A DNA stretch of 64,000 nucleotides from Roseomonas alba. Lineage in GTDB: Bacteria; Pseudomonadota; Alphaproteobacteria; Acetobacterales; Acetobacteraceae. The notes under the pieces were generated by a model, which saw only the letters and a list, made by a program, of their open reading frames with translations, had not been told where the DNA came from and searched no databases. This document shows, one piece after another, positions 42,520-50,753 of the stretch. The position numbers and the translations under genes were made by a program. The stretch covers positions 248,001 to 312,000 of the forward strand of contig NZ_JAHYBZ010000006.1 of NCBI RefSeq assembly GCF_019430885.1, written 5' to 3'. Each line of letters opens with the position of its first letter. The first letter of the stretch is position 1.

Positions 42520-43662
42520 TCAGCCACGCAGGCGCAGCGAAGCCCCCGGCGCGATCCAGGCCAGCGCGCCGGCGGCGAAGACCGCGGCCGGCGCGCGCGT
42601 CGCGGGATCGACCATCACGACATCCCCGCGCAGGCCCGGTGCCAGCATCCCACGATCGGTCAGGCCGCAAGCCTCGGCCGGGTTGCGGCTGACGAGCGCC
42701 CAGGCGCGCGGCAGGTCGAGCACGCCGCGATCGACCATCACGAAGGCCGCCTGGAGCAGCGTCGGCCACACATAGTCCGAGGCCAGCACGGTCACGAGGC
42801 CGCGTTCCGCGAGCGGCGCCGCCGAGGCCCAGCCAAGATGACTGCCGCCGCGCACCACATTGGGCGCGCCCATTACCACGGGCTCGCCCGCTGCGCGGGC
42901 ATCGGCGGCGACCGCCTCGGCCATCGGGAATTCGCAGATGTGCGCGCCGAGACCACGGAACAGCAGGCGGTCCTCGGTGGTGGCATCGTCGTGGCTCAGC
43001 ACCGGGATGCCGGCATTCGCGGCCGCGGCGGCCAGACGCGCGCGCGCCGCCGGCACCTCCCCGCGCCGCGCGGCGACGCGCTGCACCAGCGCGCTGAACT
43101 CCGGCACGCCCATCCCGGCCCGGCCAGCGTATTTCGCCGCGGCGGCCTGGTCGTCGAGCTTCTTCAGAATGCCCGGCGTATGGTCGTTGAAGCCGAGCAG
43201 ATGCACGGACCCATCGGCGATGCCCTCCAGCGCGTCCTCCAGCGCGTCGAGATTGTCGGCCTCGAAGCGCAGATGCACGCGCAGGTCAGTCGCGGCCTCT
43301 GCCCGCGCGGCCGGCAGCGCCGCCTTCAACGCACGCCAGGCGTCGAGCGACCGCAGCCCCGGTTCCCAGGACAGCGTCACGCCGAGATAGGCGGTGGTGA
43401 TACCGCAGGCGACGAGCTGTGCGGCCGAATCGCGCAGCGCCAGCGGCACCGGCAGGTTCACCCCGGGGCGCGGCTGCAATTGCCGTTCATGCGCGTCGCC
43501 ATGGATGTCCACCAGGCCCGGCAGCACCAGCAGCCCCGTCGCATCAAAGCGCATCGCGCCGGGCGCGGCCTGCTCCGCCACGTTGCCATTCGTCAGCGCG
43601 AGCGCGCCGTCCTCCAACACCGCGCCACGCAGCACGCGGCCGCCGGTCACAAGCCAATCCAT
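42520..43662 (-). CDS. PhnM-like amidohydrolase (second copy, divergent)
   Basis: Amidohydrolase of the family of alpha-D-ribose 1-methylphosphonate 5-triphosphate diphosphatase. It has 380 residues, the same length as the operon PhnM at 48934. The first metal motif is DIHGDAHERQLQPR in place of DVHTDNLERQVQPR. A later SHDDATTEDRL and GAPNVVRGGSHLGWASA match PhnM (GAPNIVRGGSHSG). It keeps the core metal ligands, so it may hydrolyse a related triphosphate or phosphonate ester. It is transcribed with phnF, 5 bases behind it, away from the main operon. Confidence 0.8.
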   Translation of the reverse strand: MDWLVTGGRVLRGAVLEDGALALTNGNVAEQAAPGAMRFDATGLLVLPGLVDIHGDAHERQLQPRPGVNLPVPLALRDSAAQLVACGITTAYLGVTLSWEPGLRSLDAWRALKAALPAARAEAATDLRVHLRFEADNLDALEDALEGIADGSVHLLGFNDHTPGILKKLDDQAAAAKYAGRAGMGVPEFSALVQRVAARRGEVPAARARLAAAAANAGIPVLSHDDATTEDRLLFRGLGAHICEFPMAEAVAADARAAGEPVVMGAPNVVRGGSHLGWASAAPLAERGLVTVLASDYVWPTLLQAAFVMVDRGVLDLPRAWALVSRNPAEACGLTDRGMLAPGLRGDVVMVDPATRAPAAVFAAGALAWIAPGASLRLRG

Positions 43663-43667
43663 GCGAT

Positions 43668-44399
43668 TCAGGGCTCCACCACCAATTGCACGCGCCCCGC
43701 GGCGTAGACGGAAATGGTCCAGTCCACCGGTTGCCCGTCGGGATCGACATTGAGGGATTCCGCAACCAACACCGGGCGGGATCGGGACTGCTGCAGCAGG
43801 TCCGCTTCCTCAGGCGTTGGCAGGCGCGCGGTGATGCGGGAGGAATGGCGCCGATAGTCGCCCGCGCCGCAGGCCTCGAGCGCCGCGGTGATGGACGGGT
43901 TGATGCCGAGGACGTCAGCCGCCGCCGCGCAGCGCGGCAGCGGCAGGTGATGCGTCCCCAGCACCACCGGCCGGCCGTTCGACAGGCCGAGCCGGTCGAC
44001 GCGCAGCACCATCCGCCCGCGCCGGATGTTCAGCGCCTCGGCGAGCTGCGTCTCGGCCGGGATCTCGCCGATGCGCAGGATACGGCCCTGCGGTTCCCGG
44101 TTCTGCTTGCGCAGCACTTCCGAGAATCGCGTGCGCGGCCCGAGCCGGTAGTCGAGCACGTCCTCGGCCACGAAGGCGCCGCGGCCCTGCTCGACGCGGA
44201 TCAGCCCGCGCGCTTCGAGATCCTCCAGCGCGCGGCGCACCGTGTGGCGGTTCACGCCGAAGCGGGCGGTCAGCACCGCCTCGGTCGGCAGGCGTTCGCC
44301 CGCGACGCGTTCGCCGCGCGCGATCTCGGCCTCCATCGCCGCGGCGATCTGCCGCCACAGCGCAACACCTTGTCCCCGTGCGAGAGGGGCGTCCGTCAT
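43668..44399 (-). CDS. phnF: GntR-family regulator PhnF (HutC subfamily)
   Basis: Repressor of the C-P lyase operon. It has 243 residues from the ATG at 44399; an earlier ATG at 44414 has a worse ribosome site. The winged helix-turn-helix spans residues 13-75 (ERLPTEAVLTARFGVNRHTV), and the UTRA effector domain runs from about 95 to 235 (MVLRVDRLGLSNGRPVVLG). It is divergent from phnG with 87 bases between, and a HutC-type palindrome lies just before phnG. In other bacteria PhnF responds to phosphate or phosphonate state. Confidence 0.9.
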   Translation of the reverse strand: MTDAPLARGQGVALWRQIAAAMEAEIARGERVAGERLPTEAVLTARFGVNRHTVRRALEDLEARGLIRVEQGRGAFVAEDVLDYRLGPRTRFSEVLRKQNREPQGRILRIGEIPAETQLAEALNIRRGRMVLRVDRLGLSNGRPVVLGTHHLPLPRCAAAADVLGINPSITAALEACGAGDYRRHSSRITARLPTPEEADLLQQSRSRPVLVAESLNVDPDGQPVDWTISVYAAGRVQLVVEP

Positions 44400-44470
44400 C
44401 GAAACTTCAACCATCCCTGGTCATGTCCGTGGGATATCCGTGTGGACTTTGTGGCGGGTGGATGTCTATC

Positions 44471-44480
44471 TGTCTAGACA
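44471..44480. promoter_or_regulatory. Candidate PhnF operator
   Basis: TGTCTAGACA is a perfect 10-base palindrome that contains GTCTAGAC, matching the HutC-subfamily GntR operator form GTmTAkAC. It lies 6 bases upstream of the phnG ATG and between phnF and phnG. A related half site GTCTATC precedes it at 44464-44470. A second palindrome, GGATATCC, is at 44432-44439. Confidence 0.6.
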
Positions 44481-44486
44481 AATCCG

Positions 44487-44942
44487 ATGACCCAGACCGC
44501 AACAAATCCCGACCCCGAGCGCCGCCATTGGATGGCCGTGCTTGCCCGCGCGGGTGCCGCCGAGATCACCGATCTGCTGGCCCCGCTTCCCGCCCTGCCC
44601 GCCTTCGAGCATCTGCGCCCGCCCGAGACCGGCCTCGTCATGGTGCGCGGCCGCGCCGGGGGAGATGGCGCGCCGTTCAACCTCGGTGAGATGACCGTCA
44701 CGCGCTGCGCGGTGCGGCTCGGCGAGGCGGTGGGCCATGCCTATGTCGCCGGGCGCGACAAGGTGCAGGCGGAACTCGCCGCTCTGCTCGATGCCGCCTT
44801 GCAGGACCCGGCGCGGCGCGATGCGCTGATGGACAGCGTGATCGCGCCCCTCGCCGCACGCCAGCAGGCCGCGCGCGAGGCCGAGGCGCGCCGCGCCGCG
44901 GCGACCAAGGTGGATTTCCTCGCCATGCAGACGATCCGATGA
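44487..44942 (+). CDS. phnG: Phosphonate C-P lyase core subunit PhnG
   Basis: Subunit of the PhnGHIJ core, which with PhnI makes ribose 1-alkylphosphonate 5-triphosphate from ATP and alkylphosphonate. It has 151 residues. The motif RRHWMAVLARAG (12-23) and the central NLGEMTVTRCAVRLGEAVGHAYVAGRDK are family hallmarks. The start MTQTATNPDPE has no Shine-Dalgarno sequence, and the operator sits directly in front, so the message may be leaderless or very short-leadered. The next gene overlaps its stop by 4 bases. Confidence 0.95.
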   Translation: MTQTATNPDPERRHWMAVLARAGAAEITDLLAPLPALPAFEHLRPPETGLVMVRGRAGGDGAPFNLGEMTVTRCAVRLGEAVGHAYVAGRDKVQAELAALLDAALQDPARRDALMDSVIAPLAARQQAAREAEARRAAATKVDFLAMQTIR

Positions 44943-45511
44943 GCGCGCTGACCCCCGGCTTCGCCGATCCCGTGCTCGGCGCGCAGGCGGCCTTCCGCGC
45001 GGTGCTGGAGGCGATGAGCCGCCCGGGCCGCATCGTGACGGCCGGTTCCGCGCTGCGCCCGCCGGCGCCGATGAATCAGGCGGCGGCAGCGGTGCTGCTG
45101 ACGCTCGCCGATGCCGACACGCCTCTGGCCCAGGATGCCGGCGCGGATGCGGAGGCCTGGCTGCGCTTCCATTGCGGCGCGCCGCTGGTGGCACCCGGGG
45201 CCGCGTCCTTTGTGCTGGCAACGGGGGCCGCGCCGGCCCTGGCGTCGCTGGTGCAGGGCAGCGAGGAAGAACCGCAGAACGGTGCGACGCTGATCCTGCA
45301 GGTGGCGGCGCTGGTCGCCGGCGAAGGCTGGCGCCTGACCGGGCCGGGCATCGAGACCGAGCACCGCCTGCGCGTCGATGGCGCGCCGGAGGGCTTTCTC
45401 GCCGCCTGGGCCGCGAACCGCGCGGGCTTTCCCTGCGGCGTCGATGTCGTGCTGTGTGCCGGCGACCGCCTCGCGGCCCTGCCGCGCACCGTTTCCATCG
45501 CGGAGAGCTGA
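44939..45511 (+). CDS. phnH: C-P lyase core subunit PhnH
   Basis: Subunit of the PhnGHIJ core complex, PLP-transferase-like fold without PLP. It has 190 residues. Typical regions are LTPGFADPVLGAQAAFRAVL at the N-terminus, AMSRPGRIV, an ATGAAPALASL-type middle and the C-terminal GFPCGVDVVLCAGDRLAALP. It overlaps phnG by ATGA and lies 3 bases before phnI. Confidence 0.95.
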   Translation: MSALTPGFADPVLGAQAAFRAVLEAMSRPGRIVTAGSALRPPAPMNQAAAAVLLTLADADTPLAQDAGADAEAWLRFHCGAPLVAPGAASFVLATGAAPALASLVQGSEEEPQNGATLILQVAALVAGEGWRLTGPGIETEHRLRVDGAPEGFLAAWAANRAGFPCGVDVVLCAGDRLAALPRTVSIAES

Positions 45512-45514
45512 GCC

Positions 45515-46600
45515 ATGTATGTCGCAGTCAAGGGCGGCGAGCGGGCGATCTCCGCCGCGCATGCCTGGCTGGAGGAGACGCGGCGCGGCGATGCCGCCGT
45601 GCCCGAGCTCACCGTCGTGCAGATCGAGCAGCAGATGGGCCTCGCGGTCGATCGCGTCATGGCGGAAGGGTCCTGCCATGACCGGTTCCTCGCGGCGCTC
45701 GCAATCAAGCAGGCGAAGGGCGACCTGATCGAGGCCGCCTTCCTGCTGCGCGCCTATCGCACCACCCTGCCCCGCTTCGGCGCGTCCGAGCCGCTGGACA
45801 CCGCGGCGATGCGCCTGCGCCGGCGCATCAGCGCGACCTACAAGGATTTGCCCGGCGGGCAGGTGCTGGGACCGACCTTCGACTACACGCACCGCCTGCT
45901 GGATTTCGCGCTGGCGGCCGAGGGTGTTGAGCGCGCGGCGGCCCCCGAAGCGCCGACGCCGGTCGAGAGCGCCCCGCGCGTGACCGAATTGCTGGCGCGC
46001 GAAGGCCTGATGCAGCGCGAGGTCGCCGAAGACGCCGAACCTGGCGACCTGACGCGCCAGCCGCTGACCTTCCCCGCGGAACGGCCGGTGCGCTTGCAGA
46101 ACCTCGCGCGTGGCGATGAGGGCTTCCTGCTGGCGCTCGGCTATTCGACGCAGCGCGGCTATGGCAACGCGCATCCCTTCGTCGGCGAGATCCGCGTCGG
46201 CCATGTCACGGTGGAATTCACGCCGCCGGAACTCGGCTTCCCGATCGAGCTCGGCGAGATCGGCGTCACCGAATGCCAGATGGTGAACCAGTTCAAGGGC
46301 AGCCGGACCGAACCGCCGCAGTTCACCCGTGGCTACGGGTTGGTGTTCGGCCATGGCGAGCGGCGCGCCATGGCGATGTCGCTGGTCGATCGCGGGCTCC
46401 GCGCGGCGGAACTCGGCGAGGACATCACGGCCCCGGCACAGAATGCCGAGTTCGTGCTCTATCACTCGGACAACATCGAGGCGACCGGCTTCGTCGAGCA
46501 TCTGAAGCTGCCGCACTACGTCGATTTCCAGTCGGAACTCGAGAATCTGCGCACCATCCGGCGCAGCGCCGAAGCAGCGATCCAGGAGGCCGCGGAATGA
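45515..46600 (+). CDS. phnI: C-P lyase core subunit PhnI
   Basis: Nucleosidase/transferase subunit that joins methylphosphonate to ribose triphosphate with release of adenine. It has 361 residues. It begins MYVAVKGGERAISAAHAWL, with the family pattern VKGGexAI. Further motifs are ALAIKQAKGDLIEAAFLLRAYR and LGYSTQRGYGNAHPFVGEIR, then ITECQMVNQF-like GVTECQMVNQFKGS near residue 250. It is coupled to phnJ by a 4-base overlap. Confidence 0.97.
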   Translation: MYVAVKGGERAISAAHAWLEETRRGDAAVPELTVVQIEQQMGLAVDRVMAEGSCHDRFLAALAIKQAKGDLIEAAFLLRAYRTTLPRFGASEPLDTAAMRLRRRISATYKDLPGGQVLGPTFDYTHRLLDFALAAEGVERAAAPEAPTPVESAPRVTELLAREGLMQREVAEDAEPGDLTRQPLTFPAERPVRLQNLARGDEGFLLALGYSTQRGYGNAHPFVGEIRVGHVTVEFTPPELGFPIELGEIGVTECQMVNQFKGSRTEPPQFTRGYGLVFGHGERRAMAMSLVDRGLRAAELGEDITAPAQNAEFVLYHSDNIEATGFVEHLKLPHYVDFQSELENLRTIRRSAEAAIQEAAE

Positions 46601-47487
46601 ACACCAGCGAAGCCCCGAGCGCCTCCGGCGCGACGACCTTGGAAGGCTACAACTTCGCCTATCTGGACGAGGCGACGAAGCGGATGATCCGCCGCGCGCT
46701 GCTCAAGGCGGTCGCGATCCCCGGGCACCAGATCCCCTTCGGCGGGCGGGAGATGCCGCTGCCCTATGGCTGGGGCACGGGCGGGATCCAGGTCACGGCC
46801 TCGATCCTCGGGCCCGAGGACAGGCTGAAGGTTATCGACCAGGGGTCGGACGACACGACCAACGCGATTTCCATCCGCCGCTTCTTCACCCGCGTCGCCG
46901 GCGTCGCGACGACCGAGCACACGGCGGAAGCGAGCGTCATCCAGACCCGCCACCGCATCCCCGAACGCCTGCTGCGGGAGGACCAGATCATGGTCTATCA
47001 GGTCCCGCAGCCCGAACCGCTGTTCCGGCTGGAACCGCGCCGCGTGGAGACGAAGCGCCTGCATGCGCTGGCCGATTACGGGCTGATGCATGTGCGGCTG
47101 TATGAGGACATCGCGCGGCTCGGCCATATCGCGAAGGCGTACGATTATCCGGTGATGGTGAACGGGCGCTACCTGATGTCTCCCTCCCCCATCCCGGCCT
47201 TCGACAATCCGAAGATGGACCGCATGCCGGCGCTGCAATTGTTCGGCGCGGGGCGCGAGAAACGCATCTACGCCATCCCGCCCTACACCGATGTGCGGTC
47301 GCTCGATTTCGAGGATCATCCCTTCCGCCCGATCCGCGCGCCCCAGGCCTGCGCGCTGTGCGGCAGCCGCGACACCTATCTGGACGAGGTGATCACGGAT
47401 GATCGCGGCGGGCGGCTCTTCGTCTGCTCCGACACCGATTTCTGCGCCGAGCGCCAGGCCGACGCCGCCAAGGAGGCCGCAGAATGA
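46597..47487 (+). CDS. phnJ: Carbon-phosphorus lyase PhnJ
   Basis: Radical-SAM-type enzyme that breaks the C-P bond of ribose 1-alkylphosphonate 5-phosphate. It has 296 residues from the ATG at 46597, overlapping phnI. The cysteines C252, C255, C277 and C283 give CX2C-X21-CX5C (CALCGSRD...FVCSDTDFC), matching the PhnJ cluster and catalytic cysteine spacing. Upstream blocks GYNFAYLDEATKRMIRRALL and YGWGTGGIQVTASI are also conserved. All key residues appear intact. Confidence 0.97.
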   Translation: MNTSEAPSASGATTLEGYNFAYLDEATKRMIRRALLKAVAIPGHQIPFGGREMPLPYGWGTGGIQVTASILGPEDRLKVIDQGSDDTTNAISIRRFFTRVAGVATTEHTAEASVIQTRHRIPERLLREDQIMVYQVPQPEPLFRLEPRRVETKRLHALADYGLMHVRLYEDIARLGHIAKAYDYPVMVNGRYLMSPSPIPAFDNPKMDRMPALQLFGAGREKRIYAIPPYTDVRSLDFEDHPFRPIRAPQACALCGSRDTYLDEVITDDRGGRLFVCSDTDFCAERQADAAKEAAE

Positions 47488-48242
47488 CCACGCCGCTGCT
47501 CACCGCCGAGGGGTTGAACCTGCACTTCGGCGCGATCGCCGCCTTGCGCGACGTCGCCATCGACATCACCGCCGGCGAGGTCGTTGCCATCGTGGGTGAA
47601 TCCGGGTCGGGCAAGACCACGCTGCTGCGCGTGCTGTCCGGGCTGATGGCGCCGGACAGCGGCACGGTCCGCTGGCTCGGCCAGGATGTGCATGCCATGG
47701 GCGAGGCCGCGCGCCGCCGCCTGATGCGCACCGATTGGGGCTTCGTCCACCAGAACCCGCGCGACGGGCTGCGCCTCGCGGTCTCTGCCGGCGGCAATGT
47801 GGGCGAACGCCTGATGGCCGTCGGCGCCCGCCACTACGGCAATATCCGCGGCGAGGCGCTGTCCTGGCTCGCCAAGGTCGAGATCGACGCGACGCGCATC
47901 GACGATCTGCCGCGCACCTTCTCGGGCGGCATGCAGCAGCGGCTGCAGATCGCCCGCACCCTCGTCACGCGCCCGAAGCTGGTCTTCATGGACGAGCCCA
48001 CCGGCGGGCTGGACGTGTCCGTGCAGGCGCGGCTGCTCGACCTGATCCGGTCGCTGTCGCGGGAGCTCGGCCTCGCCGTGCTGATCGTCACGCATGACAT
48101 CGCGGCAGCGCGCCTGCTCGCCGACCGCATCCTGGTGATGCGGCGCGGCGAGGTCGTCGAACAGGGGCTGACGGACCGCGTGCTGGACGATCCGCAGCAT
48201 CCCTATACGCAACTCCTCGTCTCCTCGGTGCTTGCCGCATGA
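47484..48242 (+). CDS. phnK: C-P lyase ABC-type protein PhnK
   Basis: ATPase subunit that docks on the PhnGHIJ core. It is required in vivo and is not a transporter. It has 252 residues. Walker A is GESGSGKTT near residue 38, the signature is FSGGMQQRLQ, Walker B is LVFMDEPTGGLD, and the H-loop is LIVTHDIAAAR. The segment YGNIRGEALSWLAKVEID is typical of PhnK. Overlaps phnJ and phnL by 4 bases on each side. Confidence 0.95.
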   Translation: MTTPLLTAEGLNLHFGAIAALRDVAIDITAGEVVAIVGESGSGKTTLLRVLSGLMAPDSGTVRWLGQDVHAMGEAARRRLMRTDWGFVHQNPRDGLRLAVSAGGNVGERLMAVGARHYGNIRGEALSWLAKVEIDATRIDDLPRTFSGGMQQRLQIARTLVTRPKLVFMDEPTGGLDVSVQARLLDLIRSLSRELGLAVLIVTHDIAAARLLADRILVMRRGEVVEQGLTDRVLDDPQHPYTQLLVSSVLAA

Positions 48243-48937
48243 TGCCCGCCATCCGGACCGAAGGGCTGTCCAAGGCCTTCACGCTGCATCTTCAGGGCGG
48301 CACGCGCATTCCCGTGCTGGGAGGCGTCGATCTCGCCGTGCATCCGGGCGAATGCGTCGCGCTGTGGGGGCCATCGGGCGCGGGGAAATCCACGCTGATG
48401 CGCTGCCTCTACGGCAATTACGGCGCCGGGGCGGGGCGGATCATGCTGCGGCACGGCGCCGGCGAGATCGACCTGGTCTCCGCCGATCCGCGCGACGTCA
48501 TCGCGGCGCGGCGCGAGACGCTCGGCTACGTCTCGCAATTCCTGCGCGTCATCCCGCGCGTCGCGACGCGCGACATCGTCGCCGAGCCCATGATCGCCCG
48601 CGGCGTGCCGCGCGAGGAGGCGCTCGCCCGCGGCACCGCGCTGCTGCACCGGCTGAACCTGCCGGAGCGCCTGCACGGCCTGCCGCCGGCCACCTTCTCG
48701 GGCGGCGAGCAGCAGCGCGTGAACCTTGCCCGCGGCTTCGCGCCGGGCTACCCGGTACTGCTGCTGGACGAGCCCACGGCCAGCCTCGACGCCGCCAATC
48801 GCGCCGTCGTGATGGCTCTGATCAACGAGGCCAAGGCCGCCGGCACCGCCATCATCGGCATCTTCCACGACGCCGAGGTGCGGGAGGCCGTCGCCGACCG
48901 ATTGTTCGAAGTGCTCCCCCACCAGGACGCCGCATGA
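48239..48937 (+). CDS. phnL: C-P lyase ABC-type protein PhnL
   Basis: Second ABC-like ATPase of the C-P lyase system. It has 232 residues. Walker A is GPSGAGKST (about 42-50), the signature is FSGGEQQRVN, and Walker B is VLLLDEPTASLD. It opens with AIRTEGLSKAFTLHLQGGTR, typical of PhnL, and contains LGYVSQFLRVIPRV. Overlaps phnK and phnM by 4 bases. Confidence 0.95.
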   Translation: MMPAIRTEGLSKAFTLHLQGGTRIPVLGGVDLAVHPGECVALWGPSGAGKSTLMRCLYGNYGAGAGRIMLRHGAGEIDLVSADPRDVIAARRETLGYVSQFLRVIPRVATRDIVAEPMIARGVPREEALARGTALLHRLNLPERLHGLPPATFSGGEQQRVNLARGFAPGYPVLLLDEPTASLDAANRAVVMALINEAKAAGTAIIGIFHDAEVREAVADRLFEVLPHQDAA

Positions 48938-50076
48938 CCGCCGAGACCATCCTCACCAACGCCATCCTTGTCCTGCCGAACGAGACCATCGCCGGCACGC
49001 TGCTGATCCGCGACGGACGCATCGCCGACATCCAGACCGGCCGCAGCCACGCGCTGACCGCGCGCGACCTGGATGGCGACCACCTGATCCCCGGCGTGGT
49101 GGATGTCCACACCGACAACCTCGAACGCCAGGTGCAGCCGCGGCAGAATGCCCGCTGGCCGTCCCGTTCCGCGATGATCGCGCATGACGCCCAATGCGCG
49201 GCCGCCGGCGTGACGACAGTGTTCGACGCGCTCTGCCTCGGCGATCTCGGCTTCGACCAGGGGCGCGGGCAGACCTTCCGCGAAGGTGTCGCCGATCTCG
49301 ACGCGCTGGCCGAGACCGGCGTGCTGCGCAGCGAGCATTTCCTGCATCTGCGCTGCGAAATCCCCGCCCCCGACATGGTCCCCTCCGTCGAGCCGGTGGC
49401 GGACCATCCGCGCGTGCGCATGGTCTCGCTGATGGATCACTCGCCGGGGGTGGGTCAATATCGCGACCTCGAACGCTATGTCGTCATGCGCCGCAAGCAG
49501 ACGAGCATGACGCTCGAACAGGTGAAGAATCGCATCGAGGAACTGCTCGTGCAGCGCGAACGCCTGCGCGAGCCGCAGCGCCGCTGGCTGCTGGACCGCA
49601 TCGCGCATCGCGACCTGCCGCTCGCCTCCCATGACGATGAATCGCCGGACGAGGTGCGCCGTAACCTCGCCGACGGCATCGCCATCAGCGAGTTCCCAGT
49701 CGCCATGGAAGCCGCGGAGGCCGCGCGCGACGCGGGCGTGGCGGTGATCGCGGGCGCGCCCAATATCGTCCGCGGCGGCAGCCATTCGGGCAATGTCTCG
49801 GCGGCCGATCTGGTGCGCGCGAGGGCCGCGGATGCCTTCGCCTCGGACTATGTGCCCGCCTCGATGGTCGAGGCCGCCTGGCGCAGCGTGACCGAGGCCG
49901 GTATCACCCTGCCCGCCGCCGTCGCGATGATCGCCGAGATGCCGGCGCGCATGGCACGCCTGGCCGATCGCGGGCGGCTGGAGGCCGGGCTGCGCGCGGA
50001 TCTGGTGCAGGTGCGGCCGGTGCATGACATCCCCGTCGTGCGGCGCGTCTGGCGCGAGGGCAAGCGCGTCGCATGA
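48934..50076 (+). CDS. phnM: Ribose 1-alkylphosphonate 5-triphosphate diphosphatase PhnM
   Basis: Amidohydrolase that removes diphosphate from the triphosphate made by PhnGHI, giving the PhnJ substrate. It has 380 residues from the ATG at 48934. Metal site: DVHTDNLERQVQPR near residue 65, a central MVSLMDHSPGVGQY, SHDDESPDEVRRN, and GAPNIVRGGSHSGNVSA. It carries the full canonical set, unlike the second copy at 42520. Overlaps phnL and the DUF1045 gene by 4 bases. Confidence 0.97.
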   Translation: MTAETILTNAILVLPNETIAGTLLIRDGRIADIQTGRSHALTARDLDGDHLIPGVVDVHTDNLERQVQPRQNARWPSRSAMIAHDAQCAAAGVTTVFDALCLGDLGFDQGRGQTFREGVADLDALAETGVLRSEHFLHLRCEIPAPDMVPSVEPVADHPRVRMVSLMDHSPGVGQYRDLERYVVMRRKQTSMTLEQVKNRIEELLVQRERLREPQRRWLLDRIAHRDLPLASHDDESPDEVRRNLADGIAISEFPVAMEAAEAARDAGVAVIAGAPNIVRGGSHSGNVSAADLVRARAADAFASDYVPASMVEAAWRSVTEAGITLPAAVAMIAEMPARMARLADRGRLEAGLRADLVQVRPVHDIPVVRRVWREGKRVA

Positions 50077-50753
50077 CGCCGCATCGCATCGCGCTCTACT
50101 GGGCGCCGGAGGAGAGCGACGCGCTGCATGGTCGCGCCAGCACCTGGCTCGGCCGGGACGCGGTGAGCGGCGCGGCGCTGGACCAGCCCGGCCTGCCGGG
50201 GCTCGATATCGCGGAGGTCACGGCGGACCCGCGCAGCTATGGTCTGCATGCGACGCTGAAGCCGCCCTTCCGCCTCGCGAATGGCTATGCGGCGGCGCGC
50301 GATGCGACGGCGGCGCTGGCGGCGCGCACGGCGTCCTTCGACCTGCCGCCACTCGCGGTGTTCGATCTCGACGGCTTCCTCGCTCTGCGCGAGACAGCCC
50401 CCTGCCCAGCCCTGCACGCCTTCGCCGATGCCTGCGTCGAGGCGGTGGACGATCATCGCGCACCCTCGACCGAGGCCGAGATCGCGCGGCGCCGGCCCGA
50501 GCGCCTCTCGGCGGAGCAGCGGGAGAACCTGACGCGCTGGGGCTACCCCTATGTGTTCGGGGAGTGGCGCTTCCACGTCACCCTGTCGCGCCGGCTTAGC
50601 GCGGAGGAGAAGGCAGTCGTCATGCCCGCCGTCACCGACTATCTCGGCGACCTGCCGGGGGTGACGCGGCGCGTGAGCGCGATCAGCCTCTTCGTCCAGC
50701 CCGCGCCGGGCGCGCCCTTCACGATCGCCGAGCGTCTTCCGCTGCGCGGGTGA
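50073..50753 (+). CDS. DUF1045 phosphonate-operon protein (2H phosphoesterase-like)
   Basis: Member of the phosphonate-metabolism DUF1045 family. It has 226 residues. The two HxT motifs HATLKPPF (near 58) and HVTLSRRL (near 170) fit the 2H phosphoesterase superfamily, with its pair of catalytic histidines in a cyclic-phosphodiesterase fold. The C-P lyase product is a 1,2-cyclic ribose phosphate that PhnP opens in enterics. No phnP is seen here, so this protein is the best candidate for that step (inference). It is the last gene of the operon and overlaps the opposing phnN by 35 bases. Confidence 0.85.
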   Translation: MTPHRIALYWAPEESDALHGRASTWLGRDAVSGAALDQPGLPGLDIAEVTADPRSYGLHATLKPPFRLANGYAAARDATAALAARTASFDLPPLAVFDLDGFLALRETAPCPALHAFADACVEAVDDHRAPSTEAEIARRRPERLSAEQRENLTRWGYPYVFGEWRFHVTLSRRLSAEEKAVVMPAVTDYLGDLPGVTRRVSAISLFVQPAPGAPFTIAERLPLRG

